Shown here: positions 8,480-16,447 of the stretch, piece after piece | Layout: every line of letters begins with the position of its first letter | How positions within the stretch are numbered: the first letter of the stretch is position 1 | NCBI GenBank assembly: GCA_964509205.1 | Contig: CAZDVW010000007.1 | Span: 1 to 64,000, forward strand | Direction: 5' to 3' | DNA from: Duodenibacillus sp964509205 | GTDB taxonomy: Bacteria; Pseudomonadota; Gammaproteobacteria; Burkholderiales; Burkholderiaceae_F | DNA length: 64,000 nt | The notes under the pieces: generated by a model | Databases searched by the model: none | The model's input: only the letters and a program-made list of their open reading frames with translations | Told to the model about the DNA's origin: nothing | Program-made: the position numbers and the translations under genes

Positions 8480-9283
8480 TTACAAAGACTGTGACTGCTG
8501 TTGCTCCCGAGCAATTTCGATGCAATAGCGCAACTGATCAATCACTCGCTCAGCGACCAAGCAACTTAAAGCATCGGAACTTCCGCTTTCGTCATAAGAA
8601 TCCAATGCGCCGTAATAGCGCTCTTTGTCTTCAGCGTAACGAATATTGATAGGCCAATAGTCCTCGCGGACTAACATGTAGTTTAGAAGCAACCGCCCTG
8701 TTCGTCCGTTGCCGTCAGAAAAAGGATGAATGGTTTCGTACCTTGCGTGAAACCGAGCAGCCTTCTCAATGGGATGCAACCGATTGGATTCGACGTTAAA
8801 CCATTGAACCAGTTGATGAATTTTTTCAGGTATCTCTCGGTACTCCGCCGTTTTACAGTGTGTGCCAACAATTCTGACAGCATGGTCGCGAAAGATGCCG
8901 CAATACTCAGGAAGAGCTCCGAGCATCACGTATTTGTGAAAGCGACAAATTAAATCCTCTGATAGCGCCGTGCGTCCTTTTACAAAACCAAAAATGGCAT
9001 CAAAACCAGCTGCATAACCTATTGCAGCCATGACATCCCGAATTGGTTTAGAGCCAACGGCTATCCCCTCTTTGACCGCTAAAGCTGTTTCCCGAAGTGT
9101 CAGGCTAGAGCCTTCGATTGCATTCGAGTCATAGGTCGTTTGCAGTTTGATTTCTTCTCGTAATCTTTGTATCGCTGCGACAGAAAGCGGACGGTATGAC
9201 CTAAATTCATGAAGGGTCTTATCTGCTTGATCCAAACATTTTTGTTTCGGCGGCATCATAAATTTGCAAAAAAAGATAATCAT
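8480..9283 (-). CDS. Fic-domain protein with N-terminal inhibitory motif
   Basis: This 267-residue protein carries a complete Fic motif HPFSDGNGRTGR at residues 186-197. It holds the catalytic His, the acidic Mg-binding residue and the phosphate-binding arginines. Fic enzymes usually transfer AMP from ATP to target hydroxyls, or reverse this. Near the N-terminus, SNAIEG (residues 53-58) matches the [S/T]xxxE[G/N] inhibitory helix, so this is a self-inhibited, class II-like Fic protein. The start is uncertain: ATG at 9283, 9259 or 9256, none with a strong ribosome site. No partner gene is adjacent; it is divergent from the fimbrial operon. The target is unknown. Confidence 0.85.
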   Translation of the reverse strand: MIIFFCKFMMPPKQKCLDQADKTLHEFRSYRPLSVAAIQRLREEIKLQTTYDSNAIEGSSLTLRETALAVKEGIAVGSKPIRDVMAAIGYAAGFDAIFGFVKGRTALSEDLICRFHKYVMLGALPEYCGIFRDHAVRIVGTHCKTAEYREIPEKIHQLVQWFNVESNRLHPIEKAARFHARYETIHPFSDGNGRTGRLLLNYMLVREDYWPINIRYAEDKERYYGALDSYDESGSSDALSCLVAERVIDQLRYCIEIAREQQQSQSL

Positions 9284-9548
9284 TGCTTCAAAAATTAGAG
9301 GTACTTTTCTGCATCTTTTTGAGTTCCGATTTGTTCAGACATTTTCTCAATAAATGCTGAACTGTATGTTGATTTCCACGGGACTCCACTTAATGACTAT
9401 ACAACGCAATTAAATTAAGCGATTTCATGCACACACCATGCCTCTCAAAATTAATCTTTTTTCCTTCGCTCGCCCTAGTCCTTTTGACCTCTAGAGTTTG
9501 ATATTTATCAAAATAGACACAATAAACAGCAAATTACCTCTATTTTTA

Positions 9549-9576
9549 TTGACAAACGATCCTCGTTATATAAAAT
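9549..9576 (+). promoter_or_regulatory. Sigma-70 promoter of the fimbrial operon
   Basis: A consensus -35 box TTGACA (9549-9554), a 16-bp spacer and a -10 box TAAAAT (9571-9576) lie 34 bases before the pilin start. The -10 box is directly followed by ten C residues, so the expected transcription start falls inside a homopolymer. The boxes are seen directly; promoter activity is inferred. Confidence 0.7.
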
Positions 9577-9586
9577 CCCCCCCCCC
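9577..9586 (+). repeat. Homopolymeric C10 tract at the fimbrial transcription start
   Basis: Ten consecutive C residues fill 9577-9586, between the -10 box and the GGAGG ribosome site of the major pilin gene. Tracts of this length are prone to slipped-strand length change. In Bordetella, C-tracts in fim promoters drive phase variation. The position here, on the start site itself, would change the initiation region or leader rather than the -35/-10 spacing. Confidence 0.75.
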
Positions 9587-9609
9587 ATGAAAATGGAGGT
9601 GAAATTTCA

Positions 9610-10224
9610 ATGAAAAAAAGTCTTGCTTTGGTTTTATTCGGCGCTCTTGCTTGCAATTGTGCGTTAGCAGAAACGGCCTCAACAACCACGTCTGCAACAG
9701 GTAACATCATTTTCAGTGGGCACGTCGATCGTGGCGCAGCAGTTGTGATGGTAAAAACGCCTGACGATCGCGTCGGCACAGCTCTGGCTGATGCAACAGG
9801 TACGCAAATTGTTGTTCCTTCTGTCAAGTTGGAAGATTTACACACAAACGGCCTGGGAACTCCCCGCGATTTCTATATCGAACTGGAAGGCTACAACTAC
9901 AAAACAGCCGGCGTCATGACGGCAACGGTTACTTTGAACGGAACCTGCGCCCTTGAAAATTCCACCGACTCAATTTACAAGAACGAAGTGACTGGTGATG
10001 AGGGCGCTCGCAACGTCGGCATTCAGCTCCGCTACAAGGGTGCCACGGCTTCCGGATCCCCCCAGACATTCACAAACAACGAAACGATAACCAGCACTTT
10101 TGATAATCAATACAACGGCGGTTATTCGTTCCATTTCGATGCTGCTCTGTACGCTCTTAACAAAGACGCTTTGACGAGCGGTGCTGTGCGTTCGACGGTG
10201 AATGTGACCGTTGCGTACAAGTAA
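9610..10224 (+). CDS. Major fimbrial subunit (chaperone-usher pilin)
   Basis: This 204-residue secreted protein has a signal peptide with probable cleavage after ALA (residue 20). The mature part looks like a type 1-family pilin: GNIIFSGHV start, ARNVGIQLRYKG in the middle and a beta-zipper C-terminus ending VNVTVAYK. Unusually, the first conserved cysteine of the pilin disulfide is replaced in RGAAVVM, and only one cysteine is left in the mature chain. GGAGG lies 12 bases before the ATG. It is first in the fimbrial cluster, with a 457-bp gap before the chaperones, which fits high expression of the shaft protein. Confidence 0.8.
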   Translation: MKKSLALVLFGALACNCALAETASTTTSATGNIIFSGHVDRGAAVVMVKTPDDRVGTALADATGTQIVVPSVKLEDLHTNGLGTPRDFYIELEGYNYKTAGVMTATVTLNGTCALENSTDSIYKNEVTGDEGARNVGIQLRYKGATASGSPQTFTNNETITSTFDNQYNGGYSFHFDAALYALNKDALTSGAVRSTVNVTVAYK

Positions 10225-10681
10225 GTAGTTAGGTAGTCGCATCAAGCTTGTTTCTCGGCCCATGTGATCACACTCTGAGCGGGGAACGTTTGATGCGATG
10301 GATTTTGGAAAAATTCTTGTCTTAGGGTCGATGCCAGATTTCAGGATTTCTCTGTTTAGAACATTGATCCTCAGCATTGACCTTGAGAGATGAATTTTGT
10401 ATCTCTTCAAAATCGATTCCGCATTTTGATTTGATCTTTTCCTTTGATTAATAACAGTATCTATTTGGATGAACTTGCGATCACTAGTCGGCAATTTCAA
10501 TCTTTCTTAACTGTTTATTAATCACTCGCTATTTCCGCTGAAGTATTTGAAATGGGTGCAGTTTCCGCAGGTCACTCCCAACTGCAAACGCTTCGAGACA
10601 TGATCCATTTCGACTCAAAATCAGAATCCCCCCTTTTTCTGATATTGAGTCTGCCGGCAAATGTTAGTGAATGGAGACTTT
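10225..10681 (+). other. Non-coding gap between pilin and chaperone genes
   Basis: No convincing gene lies in this 457-bp stretch. TCGCATCAA (10237-10245) and TTGATGCGA (10290-10298) form a 9-bp inverted repeat with a 44-base loop just after the pilin stop, possibly an mRNA-stabilising or partial-termination structure. ATCAGAA and TTCTGAT flank a C6 run near 10619-10641, just before the chaperone. Differential expression of pilin versus assembly genes is a plausible role. I did not find a clear second promoter. Confidence 0.4.
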
Positions 10682-11380
10682 ATGCGTATCCCCAAACGTG
10701 TTTTAAGAAAACTTCTATTCACTAACTTTTGCTTCTTCATCGGTTTTTCTTCCTGCGTTTGGGCAACGGGACCGGGATTTGATAAGACTCGTCTCATCAT
10801 TGAGGGAGGAAAACAAGACGGCAGTCTCGTCCTGAATAACCGAGGCGACGGAATCTTTTACGTCAGAGCTCACGTCGAGGATTGCAACCATCAAAAGACG
10901 GCCGATGCGATGGCTCACCCTGCGGTCTTCCAGCTTAACCCGCAAAAAGCTTCTCGCGTACGCGTTTTTGTCGATAAAACGAAAGTTTCTCAAAGCCAAG
11001 AAACCATGTTTTGGCTTTACACGAAAGCCTATCCCGCAAAAAAAATCGACAACACGACCAATCTCTTGTCGTTCAATTTCATCTCGCAACTGAAAGTGTT
11101 TTATCGCCCGAAGGGCTTAAAAGGAGACTTAAGCACATCGGCTCGGAAAGTTCAGTGGTTTATCAAGAGCGATCAGGTGGTTGCAAAAAACAACTCACCT
11201 TACAACATTTCATTGGCGGCGTACCATCTCAACGGCAAACTGATTGATACCAGTCACGTCATTGCCCCCTACTCAGAACACATCACCGGAATCAAACTCA
11301 GCAAACTCCCGGCCAAATTCGGCTGGACAATCGTCAATGATTTTGGTGGCGTTGAAACACACACGGTTGATCTCAAATAA
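10682..11380 (+). CDS. Periplasmic fimbrial chaperone (PapD/FimC-like), first copy
   Basis: This 232-residue protein has a signal sequence ending near VWA and the two-Ig-domain PapD fold. Recognisable stretches are TRLIIEGG with LVLNN (strand A1/B1), FQLNP followed by SRVRVF (the alternating G1 strand that donates to pilins) and LKVFYRPKGL. The ATG at 10682 is preferred to one at 10661 because GGAGA lies just upstream. Such chaperones complete the pilin Ig fold by donor-strand complementation and deliver it to the usher. A second chaperone follows 17 bp downstream. Confidence 0.85.
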   Translation: MRIPKRVLRKLLFTNFCFFIGFSSCVWATGPGFDKTRLIIEGGKQDGSLVLNNRGDGIFYVRAHVEDCNHQKTADAMAHPAVFQLNPQKASRVRVFVDKTKVSQSQETMFWLYTKAYPAKKIDNTTNLLSFNFISQLKVFYRPKGLKGDLSTSARKVQWFIKSDQVVAKNNSPYNISLAAYHLNGKLIDTSHVIAPYSEHITGIKLSKLPAKFGWTIVNDFGGVETHTVDLK

Positions 11381-11397
11381 CGAAAAAAAGGATTGCC

Positions 11398-12138
11398 ATG
11401 TGGCGCACGTTAGGGTTTTTCTTAAGCATTGCGATACTCAGTACACCCGGCGCCCTGGCACAAACTCAGAGCCATTCGAAATCTTCAACCTTTGGCATTG
11501 AGCAATCGCGCATCTTTATCGAAGGAAAAACTCGTCAAAGTTTCTGGAACATTCAAAACAACAGCCAACAGAATTATTTTTACATCGTTGAAGTCGTTGG
11601 CGTTGATCAACACCTGAATCCAACAAAGAAACTGGACCATTTTTTGGTGGCGCCTTCAAGCGGCATCTTAAAACCGGAAGAAAGCAAAACACTGCGAATC
11701 GTTCGGATTAAGGACAATTTATCGGAGGAACACGAAACCTTTTCGCTATTACGCTTAAAGCTCATCCCCTCCTTTAAGGCGAGCGATGAAAAAGCGCGAG
11801 TCCAAGCCATGATGACGATCGTTGCCAAACTTTTTTATCGCCCGGAAAAAATTCTCGCACCCAATGCGATTGAAAAGGCGGTTCTGACACTGAGTTATCG
11901 TTACGGCAAAGGAAAATTGGTTATCAGTAACCCCTCGCCCTACTGGCTGACCTTTCCCAGCATCAAGGTTAATGGCGCAGCGTTAACGCCGAAAAACAAT
12001 AAAGCCTGGATGGTTGGTCCTGGTGCAGATCTGTCAATCCCACATCCAGACACTCCGCGCTCTGTAACGGTTCGAGCCATTCAGGAAAATGGCATCTCCA
12101 CCGCAGATCGGGCGATCAGTACGGGAGGCAAGATGTGA
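11398..12138 (+). CDS. Periplasmic fimbrial chaperone (PapD/FimC-like), second copy
   Basis: This 246-residue protein has a signal peptide ending GALAQ and PapD-like motifs: SRIFIEGKTRQSFWNIQNNS, SGILKPEESKTLRIVRI (G1 donor strand region) and VAKLFYRP. It differs strongly from the preceding chaperone, so the two probably serve different subunits, for example shaft versus tip adhesin. Its stop codon overlaps the GTG start of the usher, which indicates translational coupling. Confidence 0.83.
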   Translation: MWRTLGFFLSIAILSTPGALAQTQSHSKSSTFGIEQSRIFIEGKTRQSFWNIQNNSQQNYFYIVEVVGVDQHLNPTKKLDHFLVAPSSGILKPEESKTLRIVRIKDNLSEEHETFSLLRLKLIPSFKASDEKARVQAMMTIVAKLFYRPEKILAPNAIEKAVLTLSYRYGKGKLVISNPSPYWLTFPSIKVNGAALTPKNNKAWMVGPGADLSIPHPDTPRSVTVRAIQENGISTADRAISTGGKM

Positions 12139-14708
12139 AACGCAAACACATCATCCTCCTTACTCATGCTTTGCTCTTGTCAACCGGTTGTCCTCTTGCA
12201 TGGGCAGACACGCAAGATACGGCATTTGACTTTGAACTCATCAGTAAAGAACTGGGCATTGAACTTAACGCAGAAGATCTGGAAAGGATGCGTCGAGAAG
12301 CTGCCGTGGGACGGCATATCTACGATGTCTACATCAACACGCAACTGCTCGGCTCTGAAACAATCGAAGTGATTGCCAACCCCCGAACGCTCAGCGGATT
12401 TGAAGTTAAAGTCCAGGCGAAACTTCTTCAACAGTTGACTTTAAAGCACGATAAACTGCCAAAACTCATGGCGCTTAAACCATCCGATTGGATCAACGAC
12501 ATCAGCCGTTACCTACCCGGCACAACCGTCGAAATCAATCCAGACTTACAGACATTGCATTTAGAAATTCCGCAAGTTTATATCGATGAGAAGCGCCGGA
12601 TCCTCTTGAATCCCGTTTTGTGGGATTACGGAATTCCTGCCTGTCGACTTGAATACAATGCCAACGCAGACATTAACAAATACGGCGGTTATGAAAACAA
12701 GAGAGCCTTTGTCTCTCTGGATTCTCAATTCAATTTAGGTGCATGGCGCCTGGTCAACCGCTCCAACCTGCACTATGACAGCAACAACGGAACCGATTTC
12801 GAACGTTTAAGCACTTACTTAACGCGTGTTCTTCCGTCGATAAAGTCCCGTTTATCCATCGGGGAAATCAGCACCAATAGCCACTTCATGGACTCCATTC
12901 CGATCATCGGAATGAGTCTGCGCGAAGACGACGAACTCATTGAGCCCGCTGACCGTGAATACCTCCCGCTCATCAGCGGTATTGCCAATTCGCGATCCAT
13001 CGTCACAATCCGACAAGGCAATCGCATTATCGTCGAGCGAGAGGTCGCACCTGGCCCCTTTGAGTTCGCTGATATCCAAGGCTTGGGGTACGGCGGCGAT
13101 ATTGAAGTCGAAGTGAAAGACGTCAGCGGTGATGTCCGCACCTGGACTGTACCGTACTTGCGTTCGACGCAGCTATTAAAGACCGGCCGGTTTTCGTGGG
13201 ATGTCGCTGCTGGGCGCTATGACGCCCTAAAAGGATACGATAACCCTTGGACGGCAACCGTATCTGCCGGCTACGGCATGCCGGGCGGCTACACACTGTT
13301 TGGCGGATTCGTTGTGAGCGACCTGTTCAAACACGTGCGCGGCGGCATTGCGACCGACGCCGGTCGCTTTGGAACATTCACCGTTCAGGTCGATCACAGT
13401 CAGAAAGACACACCGCTAAATACTCGGAAAGGTTCGTCCGCCGAAATCAAATGGTCTAAGAGCATCAAACAAACCAATTCAAGCATCAATCTTGCCTATC
13501 GACACACATTCAACGGAACGATCGGTTCTTTGAACGAAGCCGTTTTCTTAAACCAATCTGATCGTCTGACAGCTAATTGGAATGCGGGAGACTTCGTCAA
13601 AGACAAAATTCGGCTCTCCTTATCGCAGTCGCTTGGCCACTACGGGAGCCTGTCGGCCAGCGGCATTTGGGAAAGATCCAATGAAGGAGCCAAATACCAA
13701 AGCCTGTCGGCCAATTACTCGGTCAATATTAAGAAGTGCAATTTGACGCTCTATGTCCAACGCATTGAAGAAAGACCCGTTGGATCTGTCAAACATTCGG
13801 GCTGGCAAGCCAACGTGCAATTGATCATCCCTCTTTCTGTTTTTGGCGGAAGCAATAGCTTTGTGAACCGATCAAGCCTACGCTTCTCCGGCACATTTGA
13901 CGAAAATGGAAAAGCTTCTCAAGGCGTCAGTGTCAGCGGACAAATGTTCGAGAGCAATAACCTTTACTACAACCTGCAAGTTCAAAAAGCGCGTGACCAC
14001 GATCCGAGCTATTACGGCTCCATTAACTGGTCAGGCAATAAGGGAAGTCTCTCGGCCAATGTCTCTCACTCAAAGGACTCAACGAGTTACGGTTTCGGCA
14101 CATCAGGCAACGTTCTGATGACGCAGCACGGCCTTTTCTTAACACAAAATTCATACGGCAGCCTTGCTTTAGTCCATGTGCCTGGAGCTCACGATTTGCA
14201 GCTAAAAAACGGGAAAAGTTCAGGGGATGAATGGGCGGTTGCCGGCTCTTTGTACGATTATCAAAAGAATACCGTGGATCTGAATCCGGACAGTTTGCCA
14301 GCCAACATGACAATGATCTCAGGTTTTTCGAAAGACGTTATTCCTGCAGACGATGCCGTCTTGTACCGCAAGTTTGATAACTTCGTTGGGACACAAACTC
14401 TCTTTACCGTCCTGCCGGACAACGGAGAAACGATCCCCTTCGGTTCTGAAGTGACGCTGCTGGATGATCCGACGGGTCAAAACTCCACCGTATCGGATGA
14501 CGGAGGACTGGTTTACTTTGTCTCGGCGCCGCAAACAGGTGAAATGAAAATTCGCTGGCGTTCATCAGACAAGGTTCAGACCTGTCTCGCTCCGTTTCGG
14601 ATTAAAACGGTGCAGTCTGCCCCTGACGATTTGTATCGAGAAACCATTTCATGTCATGTACTTGAAAATGGTTCTGGAGAAAACCAAACAACCGGAGAAC
14701 AACCATGA
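12135..14708 (+). CDS. Outer-membrane fimbrial usher (FimD/PapC family)
   Basis: This 857-residue usher has a signal peptide (to about residue 24, ending LAWA), an N-terminal chaperone-binding domain, a large beta-barrel and C-terminal domains. The segment around residues 265-350 (PADREYLPLISGIA, PGPFEFADIQGLGYGGDIEVEV) corresponds to the usher plug and barrel start. The GTG start at 12135 overlaps the chaperone stop and has GGGAGG upstream. The end overlaps the next gene by ATGA. It catalyses ordered subunit polymerisation and secretion through the outer membrane. Length is normal for the family. Confidence 0.9.
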   Translation: MKRKHIILLTHALLLSTGCPLAWADTQDTAFDFELISKELGIELNAEDLERMRREAAVGRHIYDVYINTQLLGSETIEVIANPRTLSGFEVKVQAKLLQQLTLKHDKLPKLMALKPSDWINDISRYLPGTTVEINPDLQTLHLEIPQVYIDEKRRILLNPVLWDYGIPACRLEYNANADINKYGGYENKRAFVSLDSQFNLGAWRLVNRSNLHYDSNNGTDFERLSTYLTRVLPSIKSRLSIGEISTNSHFMDSIPIIGMSLREDDELIEPADREYLPLISGIANSRSIVTIRQGNRIIVEREVAPGPFEFADIQGLGYGGDIEVEVKDVSGDVRTWTVPYLRSTQLLKTGRFSWDVAAGRYDALKGYDNPWTATVSAGYGMPGGYTLFGGFVVSDLFKHVRGGIATDAGRFGTFTVQVDHSQKDTPLNTRKGSSAEIKWSKSIKQTNSSINLAYRHTFNGTIGSLNEAVFLNQSDRLTANWNAGDFVKDKIRLSLSQSLGHYGSLSASGIWERSNEGAKYQSLSANYSVNIKKCNLTLYVQRIEERPVGSVKHSGWQANVQLIIPLSVFGGSNSFVNRSSLRFSGTFDENGKASQGVSVSGQMFESNNLYYNLQVQKARDHDPSYYGSINWSGNKGSLSANVSHSKDSTSYGFGTSGNVLMTQHGLFLTQNSYGSLALVHVPGAHDLQLKNGKSSGDEWAVAGSLYDYQKNTVDLNPDSLPANMTMISGFSKDVIPADDAVLYRKFDNFVGTQTLFTVLPDNGETIPFGSEVTLLDDPTGQNSTVSDDGGLVYFVSAPQTGEMKIRWRSSDKVQTCLAPFRIKTVQSAPDDLYRETISCHVLENGSGENQTTGEQP

Positions 14709-15760
14709 GTCGCTTAATGCAATCTTTTCTCGGAAGCATTTGCGCATTATTGTCGTTTCCACTTTATGCCGATGCACTCGATATTAACGGCATCATCATT
14801 GATGTTTCTCTTAACAATGAAGGTCGCATTAACGAGGGAATTGTTTGGCAAAGCAGCCGCTATTTCTCAAATACGGTACCTTTCCACAGCCTTACGCAGC
14901 GAGAACGCGCCAGTCTCATTCTGACCAATAGTCCCAATCAAGGGATGGCGCTGCCGATCGGTTCAATCGTCTCGCTTCCCATCGATATTGGAAATGACTT
15001 GAAATTGACATTCCTCGGAACTGTCTCCGGTCTCTGGGGAAACAATGAAATGAGCTGGAGCGCCTCGACATACTCGGAAGCAAAAACCATCACATTTCGC
15101 ACAAACTTAGCCACCCATGCTGCATTTGACGGGATTGAAAACGCAGACCAAAGTGCCAATTCAGGTTCGCTTTCGTATCAGCTTTGGCCGATCATTTACT
15201 GTGACAATGCCAGAGGATGCGAAGTCCCTAACAGCACTGTTGACATCGGAAATTACTATTTGCGAATCTATGCAGGAATCTTCGGCATTGAACCGTCCGA
15301 ACAAATTATTTCCGGTGGCACGATCACCTTTCAAACAGGTTGTAAGTTCAATGTCTCTCCAACGGTATTTTCAAATATACGCGTTAAACGAGAAAAAGCG
15401 AGAAGTTTCCTTTGGACAGGCAAAAGCGATATTTCAGCCTCTTGCAAAAGCTCGAAATCCAATCTTTATGTTCGCGTCACGCCTGTTAACGGCATTTGGT
15501 CGGAGGATGAAGGCCATCGTGTTGGACTGACCTCTCGCGAGGGCTTAGGATTGCTGTACAAGTTTGGATCAGGCGGTGTCCAAATTCTGTCTGACGCACT
15601 TGCTTGGAACACGGATCAACTGCATTCCGCTCTGATAGCAAGGGACTCCAACAATCGTGAAGCCTCCGGATCCATTTATTGGACTCTTTATCAGTACTCC
15701 GACGAACTCATCCCTGGCGATTTTACGGCGACCGTCAATTACGAGTTCTGGATTGATTGA
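14705..15760 (+). CDS. Probable fimbrial tip adhesin / minor subunit
   Basis: This 351-residue protein is the last gene of the operon and overlaps the usher stop by ATGA. It has a signal peptide (to about residue 22, LYADA), an N-terminal half of about 190 residues with no family match I recognise, and a C-terminal half resembling a pilin domain. There, GGTITFQTGCKF and SASCKSS supply the cysteine pair missing from the major subunit, and the chain ends TATVNYEFWID. The two-domain plan and position after the usher fit a tip adhesin. The receptor is unknown. Confidence 0.72.
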   Translation: MSRLMQSFLGSICALLSFPLYADALDINGIIIDVSLNNEGRINEGIVWQSSRYFSNTVPFHSLTQRERASLILTNSPNQGMALPIGSIVSLPIDIGNDLKLTFLGTVSGLWGNNEMSWSASTYSEAKTITFRTNLATHAAFDGIENADQSANSGSLSYQLWPIIYCDNARGCEVPNSTVDIGNYYLRIYAGIFGIEPSEQIISGGTITFQTGCKFNVSPTVFSNIRVKREKARSFLWTGKSDISASCKSSKSNLYVRVTPVNGIWSEDEGHRVGLTSREGLGLLYKFGSGGVQILSDALAWNTDQLHSALIARDSNNREASGSIYWTLYQYSDELIPGDFTATVNYEFWID

Positions 15761-15780
15761 ACTCCAAACAAAACGTCTTA

Positions 15781-15807
15781 AAACCGTTTCAGGCAAACGG
15801 TTTGTAT
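15781..15807 (+). terminator. Intrinsic terminator after fimbrial operon
   Basis: AAACCGTTT (15781-15789) pairs with AAACGGTTT (15795-15803) over a five-base loop, 20 bases after the adhesin stop. The following T content is modest. It is probably the operon terminator. Confidence 0.55.
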
Positions 15808-15950
15808 TATCACGCCCTATTGACGCATTCACCGTGCAACACAACTCTTCGCTTCATCAATAGGCGCTGACTGCCCCAAATCCCAAAAAGAAGGACAAAC
15901 AATCCCCCTTTCTCTCCTTGAGGAAGGAAACTTCACCTTGCGAATGGGAT

Positions 15951-16026
15951 TGGTGGATGCTGAGAGGTTCGAACTCCCGACCTACGCCGTGTAAAGGCGC
16001 CGCTCTACCAACTGAGCTAAGCATCC
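15951..16026 (-). tRNA. tRNA-Val (anticodon UAC)
   Basis: Read on the minus strand, the 76 bases form a full cloverleaf. The acceptor pair is GGATGCT/AGCATCC, the D-arm is TAGCTCAGTTGGTAGAGC, the anticodon loop TTTACAC gives anticodon TAC, the T-arm is GGTTCGAA-type, and CCA is encoded. The 5' end lies only 19 bases after the HU stop codon, so it is probably transcribed with that gene. Confidence 0.95.
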
Positions 16027-16045
16027 CTTCTGAAAAAGAAAGACG

Positions 16046-16318
16046 CTACTTTACAGCATCTTTAAAACTTTTGCTTGGACGAAACTTGGGTGCACGACTG
16101 GCAGGAACGGATACATTTTGTCCTGTCTTTGGATTTCGGCAAATCCGCTCTGCGCGACGCGTGACGGAAAACGTTCCGAACCCAGTGATTGCAACGGTTT
16201 GTCCCTTTGAGAGAGCCTTCGTAATTGCTCCAAGCATTGCGTCAACGGCATGTGTTGCACTGATTCGCGAAATAGACGCACCTTCAGCAACTTCTGAAAT
16301 CAGTTCTCGTTTATTCAT
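16046..16318 (-). CDS. hupB: HU-family DNA-binding protein
   Basis: This 90-residue histone-like protein starts MNKRELISEVAE. An upstream in-frame extension to 16372 is rejected because it does not fit the family and overlaps the promoter. It has GFGTFSVTRRAER and the DNA-intercalating arm RNPKTGQ with the following proline, and ends FKDAVK as HU proteins do. HU dimers bend and compact DNA. It follows lon on the minus strand, as in many proteobacteria, with its own promoter at 16376-16403 and tRNA-Val directly downstream. Confidence 0.93.
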   Translation of the reverse strand: MNKRELISEVAEGASISRISATHAVDAMLGAITKALSKGQTVAITGFGTFSVTRRAERICRNPKTGQNVSVPASRAPKFRPSKSFKDAVK

Positions 16319-16375
16319 GAGGCAACCCCAAGAGTAGAGATAGGAAAAACACAGAAGAACACAAAACGACACTGT

Positions 16376-16403
16376 ACTATAGCATTGAGGGGACTTCTGT
16401 CCA
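16376..16403 (-). promoter_or_regulatory. Sigma-70-like promoter of hupB
   Basis: On the minus strand TGGACA (16403-16398), a 16-bp spacer and TATAGT (16381-16376) each match five of six consensus bases. The promoter lies about 60 bp before the HU start and overlaps a hairpin (GAGGGGA 16387-16393 with TCCCCTC 16410-16416) that may also end lon transcripts. Confidence 0.55.
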
Positions 16404-16447
16404 AAGAAATCCCCTCCCCTTTTTTTCTTCTTGTTTTAACAATCCCA

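Noticed and set aside
10261..10280. CRP-like site around TGTGATCACA near 10264
   Set aside because: The half-sites touch with no six-base spacer, so it does not fit the CRP consensus.
15951..16026. Phage attachment site at tRNA-Val
   Set aside because: No second copy of the tRNA 3' end was found in the window and no integrase gene is present.
16319..16372. N-terminal extension of HU (18 extra residues)
   Set aside because: HU proteins start at MNK; the extension overlaps the region directly after a good promoter and is not family-like.
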